64,000 nucleotides of DNA from positions 865,501 through 929,500 of the forward strand of contig JALJCO010012873.1 in NCBI GenBank assembly GCA_023101725.1, written 5' to 3'. This document shows, in pieces, positions 1 to 13,000 of the stretch (position 1 is the first letter of the stretch; each line of letters begins with the position of its first letter). The notes below the pieces were generated by a model. That model was not told the origin of the DNA, searched no databases, and was given only the letters and a program-made list of their open reading frames with translations. The position numbers were made by a program, and so were the translations under genes. The DNA comes from Atherinomorus stipes (lineage: Eukaryota; Chordata; Actinopteri; Atheriniformes; Atherinidae).

Positions 1-870
1 CAACTACATTCTTCTTCTACAGTGTCCTTAACATCCCCCCCAAGCAATAGCACTTCCTTTCCCTTCACAATAAGAGTACATATAAGCGATCACCATGCAA
101 CAAGTGTAGTGTGAAATCAAAACACAATTACTGTATTTAAACTTAACAGTTAGTCTTTTAGATAGTTTGGTTTAATGTTAAACCTTATTTTCTTCTATTT
201 CTACTCATCAACACACTGAATGCTCCCTGAAAACAAACAAAAACACAACAGTCCAGGACAAACTGTGATGAGAAAGAAGTGAAAGAGAACAGAGCAAGCG
301 GGAGATGGGAAGACATCCTCGAGGACAGACGTGCTGTCCAGTAATCCACCCAGCTCCCACATCCATGCCACTGCCAACATTCCTCAGATCTAAACAAGAC
401 GACATCACCATGCTGCTCAGAATCAGATGTGCATGAACATCAGGGTGCGTTCGTATGTGTAACACGGGGAGGGCGCAGGTACTCGTGCAGACTTCCCAGA
501 AGATTAGCTGCCTGTTAATGACAGGCTTCTGTTATGACTACCGTGAAGCAGCAGAGCCAGAAAAGGAATGCCGAGGGTTGTGGGGTGGTGGTGGCGGCAT
601 GTCTGGCTGGTGTCTCTATGCCTCTAAGGACCTATATGGCTTCCCGAAAGCATCTGCCCCTTCCATTCTGCTATCCGTGCACAGGAAAGACGGTAGAAGC
701 AGTGACACATGGAGACTGTACCTCCCTTCCCTTTGACACATTGACCAAGTATCTAAGAATGGCCTGAATACAATAGGAGCCATTTCCTAGGAAGCCTCCT
801 CGCTCTTATGTGGGTTAAAAATTTATCACACGGACAGATGGGAAATGCTACATCTGCTACCGTCTCTTAC
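1..870 (-). other. ryk: ryk intron 13 (partial)
   Basis: Sequence downstream of the exon 13 donor. I looked for the expected next exon (a reading like WAFGVTLWELM) on the minus strand and found none. No recognisable repeat or other gene is visible here. Confidence 0.7.
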
Positions 871-1030
871 CACGTCACTTGCACTGGAAAAGTCGTTGTT
901 GAGCAAGCTTTCCAGGGCCATCCATCGGACAGGACGGTTCTCATTATCCCCCAGACAGTGGTAATCCATCGGAAAAAGATCCCGAGCGAGGGCATTGTCT
1001 GTAATCTTCACCTGCATGTTGTCGTCGATG
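871..1030 (-). CDS. ryk: ryk exon 13: activation segment with DNA in place of DFG
   Basis: 160 nt, phase 2 start (completing the Val codon split with the previous exon) and phase 0 end. It reads VIDDNMQVKITDNALARDLF and onward through NENRPVRWMALES to SSASDV. The metal-binding DFG triplet is DNA, the known RYK substitution that marks it as a pseudokinase, and RWMALES stands in the APE position. The acceptor is a tcgtccacag tract and the donor gtaaga at 870-865. The next exon, expected to begin with the Trp of SDVW, is not found between 1 and 870, so it lies outside the window. Confidence 0.97.
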
Positions 1031-4000
1031 CTGTGGACGAAGGAGGAGAGGTGTCTTTATTAATTAGCAACCAAATGACCTGGAAGCCACTGGGACAACT
1101 GAGGAAACACTTACACGCAGTTCCTAGCAGCGAGGTCTTTGTGGATGACCTCTCTACGAGCCAGGTAGCTCATTCCACACGCGATCTGGATGGCCATGTA
1201 AACCAGGTCCTGTTGAGAGATCGCCTGAAAGGAAATGAGAGAGACAGAGTGATAATGTGCAGTTGACAGAGACAGGAAAAACTAAAACCCCCTAAAAGAA
1301 AACCACATTTACTTTCAGCAGCCCAGGTCATCTAGAAATGAGTAAGAATGAGTAAAGTAGTCGTAGTAATAAATAAAGTAATCTTAAGAATGAGTTAAGT
1401 AGTTAAAGGAATGAGTAAAGTGAGGGATGCACGATAATTATCAGGCCGATAACAGGAAATTATGACTTAATTCCGATAAGTCCAATATCATGACGACTTA
1501 CCCCGATAACTTATGTCCTATAAAGTTGGAATTTTTAAGATCAGACATGCAGAAGTTGAAAATCCCACTTTTAAGCTTTTCTTGCTAAAATATTGTGATT
1601 GGGGAAAAAAAAAAGCTGCTGCTTCACAGGGGAAGCCCCAAACTGCTTCCAAACCCTTTTCCCCATCTTATTTTAGACACAAACTACCCCATACAGTTGG
1701 AATTTTTGATTTGGTATAATTAGGTTTTTATGTATGTTATCGGTATCAGTTATCGGTATTGGCCTTTAGGAGCTGAAATTTATCAGGTATCGCTTTTAAA
1801 AAATGATTATCGTGCATCCCCAAGTAAAGTCATGTGTGATGAGGAACTGTGCCACAGTAGAAGGTAAAAGTGAAGCTGAGCAGTTTTCCAGGAGTTTTAA
1901 TAGGAGGTGTTACGCAGGTTAATATCTCAGGAAGCCATTGGCCCAAAGTGGGCCAAGAAAATCTCCCCCACACCATTCCACCAGCAGCAGCCTGAAGCCT
2001 TGATCCAAGGGAGGATGGATCCATGCTTTCATGATGTTTCCACCAAATTCTGAGCCTAGCATCTGAATGTGGAGCTGAAATGGAGACTCATCAGACCAGG
2101 AAACAGTTTTCCATCTTCTATGGCAACTTTAAGTCACTCAAGTCGAATCAACCAAACATCAGAACAGGTGAACATGATAAAGTTCCCGGTGAGTGTAATG
2201 TTTAAATACTAAAAACAGCCAATACTTCATCAGAGTACTGCTCTGTACTGGTTTGCCAGTCCTCATACTGTGTGAACACACAGTTAATGATTTTGACATT
2301 TAAAGTTTTATGTAATTTAAACTGAGTTAAACATACATGTCTCAGGAATAAACTGTTCTGGTTTGTTTTCTGCTCCACTGTCATGTTCTTTAATCACCTA
2401 ATGTTGGCATGTTAACAGCTGCTCGGTGAAAAACTGTACCTAAGTATAGCCCTGCCGAGCTGATCGCATAAATACGCTGTGTTGAAATGTAAATGTCCCA
2501 TTAACATGCCGTAACAAGGTTGTATGCAACAGAGGGACTGGATCTGACCCGACATGATGCAGAAAGTCCCTTCCTCAAAGGTCTGGGAGTTGTTTGCTTT
2601 AAACTTGAACCACTGAGACAATAGTTTGTCCAGCAGGTGTGTCGGAGAAAAGACCCCTGACTGTTAACAAAGTCAGGCTCCTATAAAGCAGATAAACATC
2701 CTGCGTGGTGAGAGGACAACACTCCCTTACAAGATCTGCTAAAGAGGCAGAACAGATATGAATTATTTGTCTTTTTTTATCCGACAGCAGACAGCAGAGG
2801 GAAAAACAAACTCTTGGGCAACCAGCGACCAGTGATGAGGAGATTCTTAGTCAACATCTGAAGGGAAACTGACTTTATGTGGCTGATACTGTATGAGAAA
2901 GTCATGCGTCACGGAGCACAAGTTATCAGATAAAAATGACTAATGTAAAAGTTCTGATTTACAACCTGAAGTTTATTATAACACCTCAACTTAATGACCG
3001 TCTTTGTATGTGACAAAAGCCAAAAGTACATAATGAAACGGGCGAGAAGGAAGGTGCAGATGGTTAGCTGAAGCTTTACAAAGGAGGCTGATTGTTGCAA
3101 AGAGCTGGCAAGCTTCATCTTGTGATGTTGAAATGTTTTCTACATCTGTAATTTGAAGCTGATTGATTGGCTGGATTTACGCTGTGCCTTTGCCAAGTAC
3201 ATAAAAGACTCCCCGAGGTTAACCTGTACAAAAGCCTGATTGTCTTTACGAGGAGTAAAAACCTCCGCCCTGAGCTCCGGCTCGCAGACTGTATCAACAG
3301 TCTTTATAATAACAGTGTGAGCACAAGTTACTGGAGGTACTCCCTGCTTTTTGTTCACTTTTTTTTTTTTTTTTTTTTGAGCTTGACAGAATCTGGCTTT
3401 TCATTTTTTGGGTATTTAAACAGTTTGATATTCGTCTTCCTGGGTTTAGATGGCCACATTTATCTATATAGTGTAGTTTCACAGCTAGTCGTCCTCAAAA
3501 TTATTTATACCCTCCAAATGATCAGGGAAAAAAATCATCTGTCAGTGAAATAAGTTGAAATTGACAAATAATAAATAAAAATCTTATGAAATTCATGACT
3601 TTGATTTTAAAATGTGGTTCAACAGAAATATTAAAAACAAACACACAAAAAAATAAAACAAGTGAACAAGCATGATGAGGCTCTGAAGCTAAAATTTTGT
3701 TGAGCAACACTTTGAAGCAATCAGTGCAATCAGGTGTTTTCTGTTAAGTTTGAAAAGACTTCAACACTTGTTGACAAGTATGTTGGTCTACTGTTCATGA
3801 GAAAAGTGCTCTAATGTGCCAGGGACAGTATTTCTTGTTTGTTTTTTTATTATTATTATTTTCAACCAATTCAAAAGCAATATATTATTTCAGTAAATCA
3901 TAATTTTGTAAATTTTTATTTATTTTTAATTTCTTAAGTTACTAACAATTCTGAATTTAGCATTTTCTTGAACTGGAGGGTATGAATAATTTTGAGGATG

Positions 4001-7000
4001 ACTATACAAGAAGGCTTATCCTCTTCCAATGACATCAAGTCATTTACAAACTCCAAACTTTACAAACAAGGTTGTTTTTTGTTATTGTTGCATATTTCAG
4101 TAGAAAGGTCCTTTAAAAATCTGCTTCAGTAGGAAAGGAAACCATGACTCAGGATGTGGATGTGCAGATTCATGGTAATGAAGTGGGTAGGTAGGTAGAT
4201 GGGTGGTTGTTTTCAGAGAGGTCTTCAACGTGCAGTAAGGACTCTGGGACATCCAACTCTGTCCCAGTGGCCTTAAAATCATCTCCAGCTTTTCTTTTGG
4301 AGTGACATTTTACACAGAACAGTGTTTCCCCGACATTGACTTGGTCGTGGTGGTCGCCATAGCTATACTGTTTGCACCATGCCTTCAAAATGCAGAGAAT
4401 TAAATCATTTCACGTGGACAACGTCAACATTTCTGAACTGAAACGGCATTGCTGCCTCCAGAAATGCAGCAGTGGTAGGATACTCTGCTGTCAGACATCT
4501 GCTCGGCACCTGAATGCAGCACGCAGAGGCGTGACAGGGAGAGAGGCGGGGCCTACAGGCAGGTAAACTTCCAGAGCATCTGACAACATGTGGTGTCCGG
4601 AGAGGGGAACGGTAGCTGCTGCTAAGTTGCTTTAGATTTAACAAGTGGAATACACATTTCAGTAAAGATACTGATGAATAACGCTACTGTAGGCTGATGA
4701 AGTTGACACTGGTTAGTTTAAATAGCGTGGGCTAGCATCTACACAGTCATTGATGAATCCTCGTAACTTCGACTTCAACCAGCTGATTTTCAGGACTGAC
4801 GCTTGTTATATACTCCATAAGAAGCAAGAACTTTTTCTTGCCCGCGAGGCTGCAAGAACAAGAAAAAAGTTTGTTTTCGTCAAGTCATTTCATACTCAAC
4901 AAGAAGCACTGCGTGGGGGGAAGAGGGGGGATGACTGTGTTCACTTTGGTGTTCATTCAGTGATTATACATTTACAATAAACTTCGTCCGAGGAAGGACA
5001 GAGTTGCGCACGCGGTGGTGTCCGTGTATTTAAATGCCACGTGTGTTGTTTACATTTTCGTACTTTCTTACCAACTCCATCCGCTGTTTATTTAAATAAT
5101 CCGTTCAACATCGCATCTGTGGAAATACGGAGGTGACAGCTCTCTGCTTCAAGCGTCTGTTAACCCCGCCCACTTCAAATGTCCGACCAATCACACAACA
5201 CTTATTTGAGCTCCCCGAGAAGAAAGTTCTGCGTCCGTGACAACAAAATATTGTCATTTTGTTCTTGTGGCCCCGAGAACAAGAAGAAAGTTCTCGCTTC
5301 TTGCGGAGTATGTAGCAACCTTGACCTCTGATGTCACCATGGTTACATCATCTCATCATTAAAGGCCCTGTACCTCATTTTAATCTAATCCCTCTAAGAA
5401 AAATGCTTTCTACTCAGTATAACGTGGCAAAACAGGAAATTTCATTAAAAAATGACTCATTGATACATTGACAAACAGCCACTAACAGCGTTTCCTAATG
5501 AGGAGAATATCAGTGTATTTGGTCATCCGACTTGACAATTATTTTTCAATAACTTTCTTTTTAGTAACATGTTATATGTCCTCGGCTGCTGGCACTACTG
5601 AGCTTTACATCACCTTCACTTGAAGTGATACTTCATTAGGTTGTCATGTTGTTATACCGCCTGTAATATCATAATAACTGTGCATCTGTGTACATAACTA
5701 TAGTTACGGTAAACTACCGGTCTATGAATTAAGTGACAGAAAATGTCATTTAGCTGATTCGCAGCCATTTACTGCAACCAAAACAAGAAATTCCCTAGAA
5801 GATGCGAGTTTCCTCTGGAGTTTCTTTGTGCACGAGGATGAGATGTGCACGTTATTTCATGCATGTCGAGTGGGAGGGAGGGTCTACAGGGAGAAACAGT
5901 TAGGGGCGGGGCTTACAGTTCAAACTAAACTGTTCACCTCACTCATGCTTTGAAAATGTGCAAAGGTATAGCGCCTTTAACTCATTCACTGCCAGCCGTT
6001 TTCAGAGCAGAGTACTCCATACTGCCAGACTTTTTGAGCATTTTGACTGATTTTGGGAGATCCACAGAATATTGTGTACTATGCCAATACAAACACTGAA
6101 TGTACCAAAGAAAAGTTTAGACTCTCTTCTTTTATCAGAAAAAAACCATTTGTTTCTAGCTTTTTCCATTCTTTAGTAATCTGCAGTAGAAGATGGGCTT
6201 GTTTCAGCGAAAATGCCTATTTTTGAGCAAAAAGCGGAGAAAAATTAGTTTGAAACTCGCCGTCCGATTCAAGTGGAAAAGTGTCTTTGATGACAATATT
6301 TTTTACTTTAGTAACACCTTCATCTTCTGAACAGCTGTTTACTTCTATGAAACAACAAATACAACACTGAGAAAAGAGTTTTGGAGGCTAAATAATTATT
6401 TACCAGCTAAATAAGCCACAACAAGCTTGTTTCACAACAGAATATTTGGCAGAAACAGCGAGCAGAGACGTCTCCCTCCGCCCCTCCTCCCCTCTACTGC
6501 AGCTGCTCTGCGTGCACGCACCCCCCCCCCCCCCCCAACAACCGCATGCTGCAGACTTCGCTGCTGTATTTCCCTCTATGGACGTGTCTCCGATCGATCG
6601 TGTCACTTTCTGTCACTGATCACTTTGTCCACAAACTTTCTTTCTTTATCCACCTCCTAAGCCGTTTCGATTACGACCGATCGCCATGTTCTCCCCCCCC
6701 CTTGCAGAAGAATCGAGCACACTTCTTGGGCTAACCGGGGCTAACAGCCGCTAGCTAACAAACAACCCAACACAAAGCCACATGGCACCTCCTCCCCTTC
6801 CTGGAGGGTTTTTTCAAGCTTGTCTGACGCCGCCATCTGCTGGATTTGGTGAAAACTACATCAGAAAATGTCAGATCATCTTTGAACTCTTTCACAAGCT
6901 GCACCAGATATTAAAACAGCTTCCCCAATTAAAACCCTTAATTAACGTGTAAACACGTGATTGGCAGTTAACGTTCGGATTTGAATTAACGTGGAAACAC

Positions 7001-10000
7001 GTGAATGGCAGCGAAAGAGTTAATGGCAAATATCTGACGCAGAATGACTGACACCTGTCTTCATCCAATCAAATCCATGTAACTAGGCAGAAAAAAATGA
7101 ATTTTTGGATGTGGCAGGACACTGGGAGATGGAGTGTTTCTGTGAATGCAGTTTAGATCTGGTGAGTAGAAGATTTTGAGGCCAGTCAGCAAAGTTAAGA
7201 CACAATTTATGACGATGTTTTACAAATTTGTGTTCCATAATTTGTGTTTACAGCTTTTTGTAGACTTTGTGTTCCTGCTCTTTAAATTATTTGTGTTCAT
7301 ACTTGACTGTTTGGTGGTTACAGAAATGAATTTAATGAGCTTTAAGCTGAGATTCTGGGACACCACCTGTATGTATTTACATGACATCCCGATGTTACAC
7401 CCCAACTGAATGTTAGAGGTGTAAGAGGTTAGAGCTAAGGAAATCTCATTTTCAGGTGTTACAGTACTGCTGGCTGTGGAGAGGAACAGCTGCCGTGACA
7501 AAACTGGGTTAAAGGTGAACACAGGGAACATAACGGTGCATCAACTTGAAGCCTCACCTGAGGATTGTTAGCCTCGGCTAGTTTGCACTGCCGCAGGAAG
7601 AGCTTCAGATTCCCCCACGCCATGAAGGGCAGCAGCACCATGGGCTTCTCTCCGTCTTCTGTGCACACGTGACTTATAGGCAGCAGATTTCTAACAGGAG
7701 AGAAGAAGAGCGAGGCACGGATTAAATCTACTGTGTGTGAACTGCACATGTTGGAAGGACTGAAGGACGACAGCAGAACGAGTGAACTGTGGTCATCTAA
7801 ACCACTGAGGAGGAAGAGGAACCCAGTCATCAATGTGGAACTTAAAGGAGAAAGAGGAAGAAGTGGAGCAACAGAAAACGTTTGTTTCCTGAGAAAGCAA
7901 ATAAAGCTGCAATGGTTCTGACTTACGATTTCAGGTGTGATTATTAAAAAGATGGAGAACCTTCAGACAACAAACAACATGACCAAACGCCACGTTTGGG
8001 AAGAAACTTTTCCCCACATTTGCACCCACTCTGCAGCTTACAGCTTTCTAACATGTAGAAACCTTTAGATAGTTGTGACATCAGCAAAAATGGCTTCTTT
8101 TTACAGGCCGTGTAATCTTGTGTTACTGTTGGGGTCTCTCTGCTTTAGTTTGGCCTTCAGAGGAGTAAAATTCAGCCTGACTGAGCTGAGATCAGATTTT
8201 ATCTGGCTGCTCCGTACGCGATCATGACCCGTTGCCATGGAAGCATGGAGGCTGTGTTATAACGCTTCCACATGTTTATAGGTGAAGCTGTAGCTTCAGA
8301 TTACAGTCTGCACCGGACTTTTGCTCCCTTGTGTTTTTGCTGCAGGTTTGTCTTCACTTCATCTGATCTTTCTAATTAAACACTTCTAGCATAAGAACAG
8401 CGTGAACCTTGTGTTGGATCCAGTATTTGCTCTTGTGAAGTATTTGTTTTAGGAGTTGTGTAATGTTTTTCTGGACCTCAGCAGGATAGATGTGTTTTGT
8501 TACTAAAGTCTAAGAACAGCCTGTCTGACTCGCTCTTCTGAACAAATGCTGTTGGTTGAAGGCAGAAGAATACAAACACCAAACCTGTGCTACACTCACA
8601 TGTGGAGGGGAAGTTTCTTTAAGCTTTGTACTTGATTTGTATCGTAATAATCAACTACGTCCTGGAATTTCTGAATGTTTAAAAAGGTAAAGGGTGGGTT
8701 GGTTGGTTCAACGCTGGTAAGATTTTTTTTCAATTAAAATATCAAATTAGTTTTTGTTATATGTGCATTTCCCCTGACCTCAGTGCATCATACAGTATAT
8801 GGAGCTATGATTGAAAAATAAAAGAGGAAATCTTGGGCTTTATACAGAATTGCAATAAAGTTAATCATCGTATACCAGTACTTAAATAAATATGGCATGA
8901 ATGTAAATTTTACACAGTTTTCTGAAACACAGAACTATGAAAACTAACATACAACAGTCACTTCAAGGTTTTTCAGAAATATACAAGTGAAAACCATCCA
9001 AATGGTGGCAAATGTTATTATAGATGTTATTATAGTAAACCTAGTAAAAATGTTATTACAGTAAGCTCTGTGGTACTATGACAAATGTTATTACAGTTAA
9101 CACTGTAGTACAATGATGAATATTATAGTAAACCCTGTCGTACTATGACAAATATTATAGTAAATGCTGTAGCACTGTAGCACTATACTTATTATCATGG
9201 TAAATCTTTGTAGTATTATGATAAATGTTATTAAATTAAACCCTGTGGTACTGTAAAATAAATTTATTAAACCCTGTAGTACTGTGATGAATATTATTAT
9301 AGTAAAACCTGGAATAAATATTATATGAAACACTGATTATTTAATAAGTATTACAGTAAAGTAGAGATGCACCGATCTGACATCCGGATCGGATATCAGC
9401 TCCAATATTGACTAATTAGCTGGATCAATATCAGATAAATGAGGCCAATCAAGAAATCCGCTCCAGTCTGTTCTTTTGTTATCATAAACAGCAACACGGT
9501 TGGCGATCTAGTCACTTCAATACTATGTTTGCAACGCTGGTTACATCATCACACAGAGACGTGATATTTATTCATTTTTGCTGCGAATGTACACTTTGTT
9601 AATAAACAATATTAAGTGCATTTATACGTGTTAATTTATGACCTTTTTAACAAGGATAAATGTTTCTTACTCCTGATGCCCATAACATGGCAAAGTTTAT
9701 GTTCATTCATTCAACAGTACTATTGGATCGGTATCGGCCGATATGCTCAGCCCAGGTATTGGTATCGGATTGGATTAGAGAAAACTGAATCGGTGCAAAA
9801 GACAGTCTTATCTTGACTCTTGTTCTGTCCCTTCCTCTCTTTCTTTTCCTCTCTTTCTCCAGTAATGTTTCCTTGTGTTTCTTTACGGAATCCGACTTGA
9901 TGCGCGTTCAAAACACCCGCTGTGTTCATACCTGGTTCATATCTGTTGGCTAGTAAGTGACGCAGTGCGCAACTATTAGTCAGCTGCAACGCCACAGTCG

Positions 10001-13000
10001 CATCCCAGATGGGAAACTTGCATACTGCTGTTTCTGAGCCCCAGGACGCTTCTGGGCAGTGACGGCTCGAAAAAGCGAATAATGAATGTTGGTGTGCCAT
10101 CAAAACAAGTCAGAAACGCATATTTCTTTAAAGCCTGTGGTACTGTAATAAATATCATAGTAAACCTTGTGGTTATGTAATAAGTATTACTGTACCCCTG
10201 TGGTACTAAGGAGGTTGCAGGATCACTCAGATGCAGTCAGATTATATCTGAAATGGGATTAAAGGCTCTCATATAGAATTTATTCTTGCTATAAAAAGTG
10301 ATTTCTGCTGATCGTGGTTTACAGTTACGGTTTGTTGGACTCCAAACTGCAGAAGATTGAGGAGTCTCTCTTCTGTTCAGTCCTGTTGAACACTGATATA
10401 CATCTAAAGCAGGGGTGGGCACTCCTGGTCCTCGAGGGCCGGCATCCTGCAGGTATTAGGAGTTTCCCAGTGGTAACACACCTTGTGACTTGTTCAGAGC
10501 TAGACATCAAGCTCTGCATAATTATCTGTTGAGTGGAGTCAGGTGTGCTGCAGGAGGGAAATTCCTAATATCTGCAGGATGCCGGCCCTCGAGGACCAGG
10601 AGTGCGCACCCCTGGTCTAAAGACATGTATGTTAGGTCAACCTCAATGGGACTTACCTGTATAAATACAGGTTAAATAAAATATAATAAAATTTTTTTTG
10701 ATAAAGTATGATTGTATGTATATGTGACTGGGGAATGATGGAAATCCAGCATGTCGTGTTTTTTCTTCTTGGCATGTGGCCTCAAGTAACAACAAATCCA
10801 CCATATATTTAAGCATGTAGCTGTTCCTGATTTGTTCGTACAGTAGTACCGAGTCATACAGGTGATGATTGTTTCCACCAGTCAAGAGGAATGCAGCGTG
10901 TTGAGCTCCAACCGTTATGGTCAGATTGGTAAAGGGACCCAAAAATGTAGGATAGATGAGGTCGGACATTCTGACATCCTTCTCAGTTTTTGCCAGTGGA
11001 AACAAAAAACTGAGCCCCGCCCCGTCCAGAGCCAGACCCGCAAGCAGAAACAGGGTTTACGCAACAACAGCTGAGGTTTCAGCATTTTTTCCTGAGTCGT
11101 GTAAATACTTTAGTGCTTCGTGTACTGTATTTAGCTCTAGCTGTCCAAAAACACTAAACCTTTGTGACATTTAGTGTCTCCACTTACCGATGATGAAGTC
11201 CTCTGAGTTTACAACTTTCAGTCAGCATCATGGTCACCTGCACCTCAGAGGCGTGATCTGGAGGGTTTTATCAAAGATACAATCTGATTAAAAATAAATC
11301 ATTAAACAACCAGAATGATAGGTGACAGCTGGGAGAGAAAGGAGACGCTTTACTATCTAATCACGAGTAGTGTTTGATTTCTTTTCCACCTTTCTTTGCA
11401 CGTCTCCTGCCAACAGTCATTTGAAGCTGGAAACTTCAGAGGAAAACTGACCTGCTCCGGTTTTTAATCTGTGAGTGCAGCTTTGCCATCGTTTGGCACG
11501 TATGGAGAGCAGTATTGTTCCCTTCCCAAGAGGGGTATGAAGAGGAAGTTAACAGTCTAGCAAAGCCAAAACTGGCATGAAGATATTGTTCCCAGAGTGG
11601 TACCCACCCCACTCTGAGTAAACACGGAGAGGTCAGAAGGCAGCTGGCGGAGAAAGCCGACGCATGCCGCTGACAAAGAAGCCGACCATCCCACAGGAGG
11701 GAGCTTTTTTTTACTGGCATGCAACCCTGCAGCAGGAAGAGTCAGCAGTCATTCACGGCCTCATATGGATTCTCTTTTAGTGGACTGGAATCATGTCATC
11801 ATGGACACCATCAGAAAAGCAGATTCTTTTGGTGTTTAGTCAGAGAAACTGCGATGTAACCTGTGATCCAATCAGTTTACATTTATTCTGCAGCTTCTGT
11901 CCTTTAATAAATGGACTGTAACGTATTTATAAAGCTCTTTTCTAGTCGTATTTTCATTTTGACCATACCACGTGTTACTTCCTTCCTTTAAATTTCTCTC
12001 CTCGTCCAGCTGCACTTTGTTCATGCTTTAGCTCAATAATAACACGCAGCCAATGGATGGATGATGCATCATGTGACCACAGCAGGAAAAATAACTTGAA
12101 TGATTTGATTCATTTATTACCTGAGAACTGGCCTACAGTTCATTTTATTTCCACCAAAATAAATTTTAACCCATATTCAGCAGGACTTATTCAGCGCACT
12201 GTTGGCTGTAAAAAATAAACAACTAATAAATGCATCGGGTGGTGTTTATAAAATAAAAAGGTCTGCGGTTGGTGGCACGGCTTTCAAAGTCTGCAGGTAA
12301 GTCAAGTGAAAACTTCAGACAGAGTTGGTTCTGTTTCTGGCTCTGACATGGTTCTGAAGTCTCAGAACCCCAGTTCTATCTAGCGAGCTGGCCCGAGTTC
12401 ACACAGTTTAACCAGAACCAAAGTGAGAGAGCTTTACTGGTTTTAATACATGGAAAAAAATCTTGGCCTCTCTTAAAATAAGTTTTAAAAAAAAGTTTGT
12501 TTGTTTTTTGCTTGTAATAAGCAAAAAAATTCTGCCAATGGAACAAGTGAAATTTTCTTGGTAAGATTTCTTAAAAATAAGATGCATTTATCTTAAAACA
12601 AGTCCCTATATCTCACTGAAATGTTTCTCTTGAGGTGATTTTGTCTTATTTAGAGTGTGATGAGATATTTTGACTAGAAATAAAAAAAAAATTTACTTGC
12701 TAAGATTTGAGTTTTTGCAGTGTATTTGGTCATGGCTGCTGCAGCGGTTGACAGCAGATTTTAACATGGATGTGCAACATCACGTCTAGTCTTTGGTTTT
12801 TCTGTCGCTGTTGCCGTCTTCACAGTCTGAAGCTCATCTGCCATTCGTTTCTGTGTTTTTAACTGTACTGGAACTACAGCTGCACCATTACCAGCATCAA
12901 GAATCAATCATGTAGAAGCCCTGGATGATTTACACAACCAGTATCTGATATCAGTTCTGATACTACAGAACCCAATAGCAATGTGGAAAAACTAGCGCTG

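Larger units (their letters stand above)
1225..7557 (-). other. ryk: ryk intron 11, repeat-rich
   Basis: Holds, left to right: a minisatellite (1335-1421) split by a hAT element (1422-1822), a Tc1-like remnant (1941-2199), a TA-flanked Tc1-type element (3485-4004), a long-inverted-repeat element (4801-5320) and two abutting TTAA elements (5363-5976, 5981-7019). I see nothing identifiable at 2200-3480, 4010-4800 or 7025-7557. Confidence 0.8.
7691..11187 (-). other. ryk: ryk intron 10
   Basis: Contains a degenerate minisatellite (9000-9362 and 10131-10215) interrupted by a hAT-like insertion, and a hAT MITE (10410-10614). I see nothing recognisable at 7691-8990 or 10625-11187. Confidence 0.8.

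Noticed and set aside
1..870. The final ryk exons
   Set aside because: No minus-strand reading resembles the end of the kinase lobe; they must lie left of the window.
808..1266. A 152-codon plus-strand frame
   Set aside because: It is the antisense of ryk exons 12 and 13 and the short intron between them.
3167..3553. A 128-codon plus-strand frame in ryk intron 11
   Set aside because: It runs through a T homopolymer and into a Tc1-type element end; composition and context are non-coding.
9000..10215. A CRISPR-like array, from regularly spaced repeats
   Set aside because: The units are degenerate, tandem and without distinct spacers, in a vertebrate intron; it is a minisatellite.
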